From Rhodoferax ferrireducens (GTDB lineage Bacteria; Pseudomonadota; Gammaproteobacteria; Burkholderiales; Burkholderiaceae_C): a stretch of DNA of 64,000 nucleotides. Shown piece after piece: positions 62,894 to 64,000 of the stretch. Below the pieces are notes generated by a model, which was not told where the DNA came from, ran no database searches, and was given only the letters and a program-made list of their open reading frames with translations. A program made the position numbers and the translations under genes. Position 1 is the first letter of the stretch. Every line of letters begins with the position of its first letter. The DNA lies in the NCBI GenBank assembly GCA_002083775.1, contig MTEI01000007.1, forward strand, positions 62,001 to 126,000, written 5' to 3'.

Positions 62894-63050
62894 AAAACCC
62901 GATCACTCGAAATTGAAGGACTTGTGCTTTCTGGGTTGCCTTCAGAAGACGGGCTTATCGTGGCCAACGACGGTCAGAGGGGCAACTTCATATCGAATGA
63001 TCGAGAGCACATTTCGGCAACACGTTAGCGCCAGTGTTACCAAAATTCCA

Positions 63051-63497
63051 TCACGTCCTGTCTTGATAGTCGTCGTCTTGACACGGGCAGGTGGGGCACA
63101 TCGGTGTGATCTCTACGACCCAAGTTTTGCCATTGACTTTGCCGTCTCCGGCGCTGACAGGTCTGATTCGATAGATGCCAGCAGGGATGCCCTTGATCGA
63201 AGCCAAGTCGTCCATCTTGACGGATGAATCAGTCAGATCACTTTGCCCCGAGGTTCCTCTACTGAGGCCAGAAATTGATTTGCGATACGTGCGCCAGTAG
63301 TTAGGATTGCGATCAACCCACGCCCGCTGGGAACGACTTTTGTTGTCACGGTAGTCAGGGTCGTTTTTTTGCTTGTCTCGTTCCCATTGCCGTCGCCGTG
63401 CCTGCTGGCAGTCGGGAGACGAGCAGTAGGACTGATTGGGGACTTTGTGATGAGGCTGGAAGGGTTGGCCACAACACGGACAAATTTTGATTGCCAT
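63051..63497 (-). CDS. Hypothetical zinc-ribbon-like protein of the recombinase/ParB module
   Basis: The 148-residue protein begins MAIKICPCCGQPFQPHHKVP and continues NQSYCSSPDCQQARRRQWER, giving four cysteines (C-x-x-C...C-x-x-x-x-C) that should bind zinc. A basic region with DYRDNKSRSQRAWVDRNPNY follows, and the C-terminus has another cysteine cluster (ITPMCPTCPCQDDD). I remember similar proteins next to recombinase and ParB-like pairs in other proteobacteria, which fits its place here. ATG 63497 is chosen over a start 18 codons upstream. DNA binding is probable, function unknown. Confidence 0.65.
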   Translation of the reverse strand: MAIKICPCCGQPFQPHHKVPNQSYCSSPDCQQARRRQWERDKQKNDPDYRDNKSRSQRAWVDRNPNYWRTYRKSISGLSRGTSGQSDLTDSSVKMDDLASIKGIPAGIYRIRPVSAGDGKVNGKTWVVEITPMCPTCPCQDDDYQDRT

Positions 63498-63688
63498 GAA
63501 GATTCTCCATACAAAAAAGGCGTATGGGAACTTGGTGGCGATGGTCGTCACTGGGGCTTGTCCAGACCGACCAAGATTTTCTTCAAATCAAGATCGGGCA
63601 CTGCGCGCCGTAGTCTTCGAACCCTGTCACTGATTAAAGCTTCTTCAAGGTGCCAATCTTGGAAAGAAAAAAGACATCCGCAAAAGTG

Positions 63689-64000
63689 TTATTGAGTCGG
63701 GCAACCTAAACGTGCCTGCTCAGCCCGCAGACCTTTCATCCGCGTTTGATCTGGGTTGATCACTTCAAGCGGTTGCCATTGCCAGTTGGTGTACCGGCTT
63801 TCAATGGTCTCGCGCTCACGCTTCAAAGCTACACACCGATCAGACCGCTGAACCTCGGCGGAGGGCTGTTGGTCATAAAGCGCCATCGCAGCCACCCGCT
63901 GCCCCTCAGCGATCTGTACCTGTTGTTCAAACGGCAGTCCATTTGGGACGGTGGCCATTCGGTCAATCAGCGCCTGCTGCGAACCACAATGGGCGGAACT
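63689..64000 (-). CDS. Hypothetical protein, 3' part (start beyond window edge)
   Basis: The frame is open through the window edge, so the start is not visible; an internal ATG at 63958 is an alternative. The visible 103 residues (SSAHCGSQQALIDRMATVPN and on) are mostly helical and charged, with ALKRERETIESRYTNWQWQP near the end and a final LGCPTQ. No family is recognised. The start may carry an export signal, since a Cys is followed by small polar residues, but this cannot be judged here. Confidence 0.5.
   Translation of the reverse strand, partial: SSAHCGSQQALIDRMATVPNGLPFEQQVQIAEGQRVAAMALYDQQPSAEVQRSDRCVALKRERETIESRYTNWQWQPLEVINPDQTRMKGLRAEQARLGCPTQ

Larger units (their letters stand above)
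39468..64000. mobile_element. Integrated genomic element (left end; right end outside window)
   Basis: The boundary is a truncated tRNA-Thr followed by a tyrosine integrase, AlpA-like HTH protein, Toprim primase-like and DUF3987 proteins. Cargo includes exported proteins of unknown function, a type III restriction-modification-like defence operon and a ParB/recombinase module. Stretches such as 40,880-41,740 and 46,650-48,200 are visibly richer in A/T than the chromosome to the left. No conjugation or virion genes are seen in this part. Confidence 0.8.

Overview
The window looks like a chromosomal segment of a betaproteobacterium of the family Comamonadaceae (Rhodoferax/Polaromonas-like). This is inferred from protein character, gene order and a short dispersed palindromic repeat; no rRNA or other strict marker is present, so the genus is a guess.

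Left part (1-39,460) is ordinary chromosome: rpmB-rpmG, trxB, a Crp-type regulator, ftsK and lolA, then rarA, a complete LIV-type membrane/ATPase set (livHMGF, no binding protein here), and a large purine-use region. The purine region holds an 8-oxoguanine-deaminase-like amidohydrolase, an FNR-like regulator with an FNR-type box, xdhB-xdhA, a BmpA-type ABC importer, an adenine-deaminase-like enzyme, a VUT/YhhQ transporter and guanine deaminase. Together these could import purines and deaminate or oxidise them toward urate. After it come dcd, ypfJ, an RhlE-type helicase, apaH, a CBS-domain membrane protein, a YdcF protein, a four-gene sodium-pump decarboxylase operon and thpR.

Right part (39,468-64,000, continuing past the window) is an integrated element. 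It starts at the 3' half of a tRNA-Thr(CGT) gene followed by a tyrosine integrase, an AlpA-like HTH protein, a Toprim primase-like protein and a DUF3987 protein. Next is a cargo zone of exported or lipid-anchored proteins of unknown function around a non-coding hairpin array with a perfect 31-bp inverted repeat. Then comes a co-directional defence-type operon of about 10.7 kb: HTH protein, SNF2-like helicase with a PLD-like N-terminus, DUF4391 protein, type III Mod, YhcG/DUF1016 nuclease, a 61-residue protein and type III Res. The window closes with a recombinase/ParB/ParB module whose serine recombinase has been reduced to a 100-residue remnant.

A palindromic repeat of about 45 bp (core GGCCTCTAGCCCTT...AAGGGCT..TAGCTA) occurs at least eleven times. 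Several copies lie in frame inside genes (lolA, rarA, xdhA, xdhB, and also the DUF4391 and mod genes of the element).
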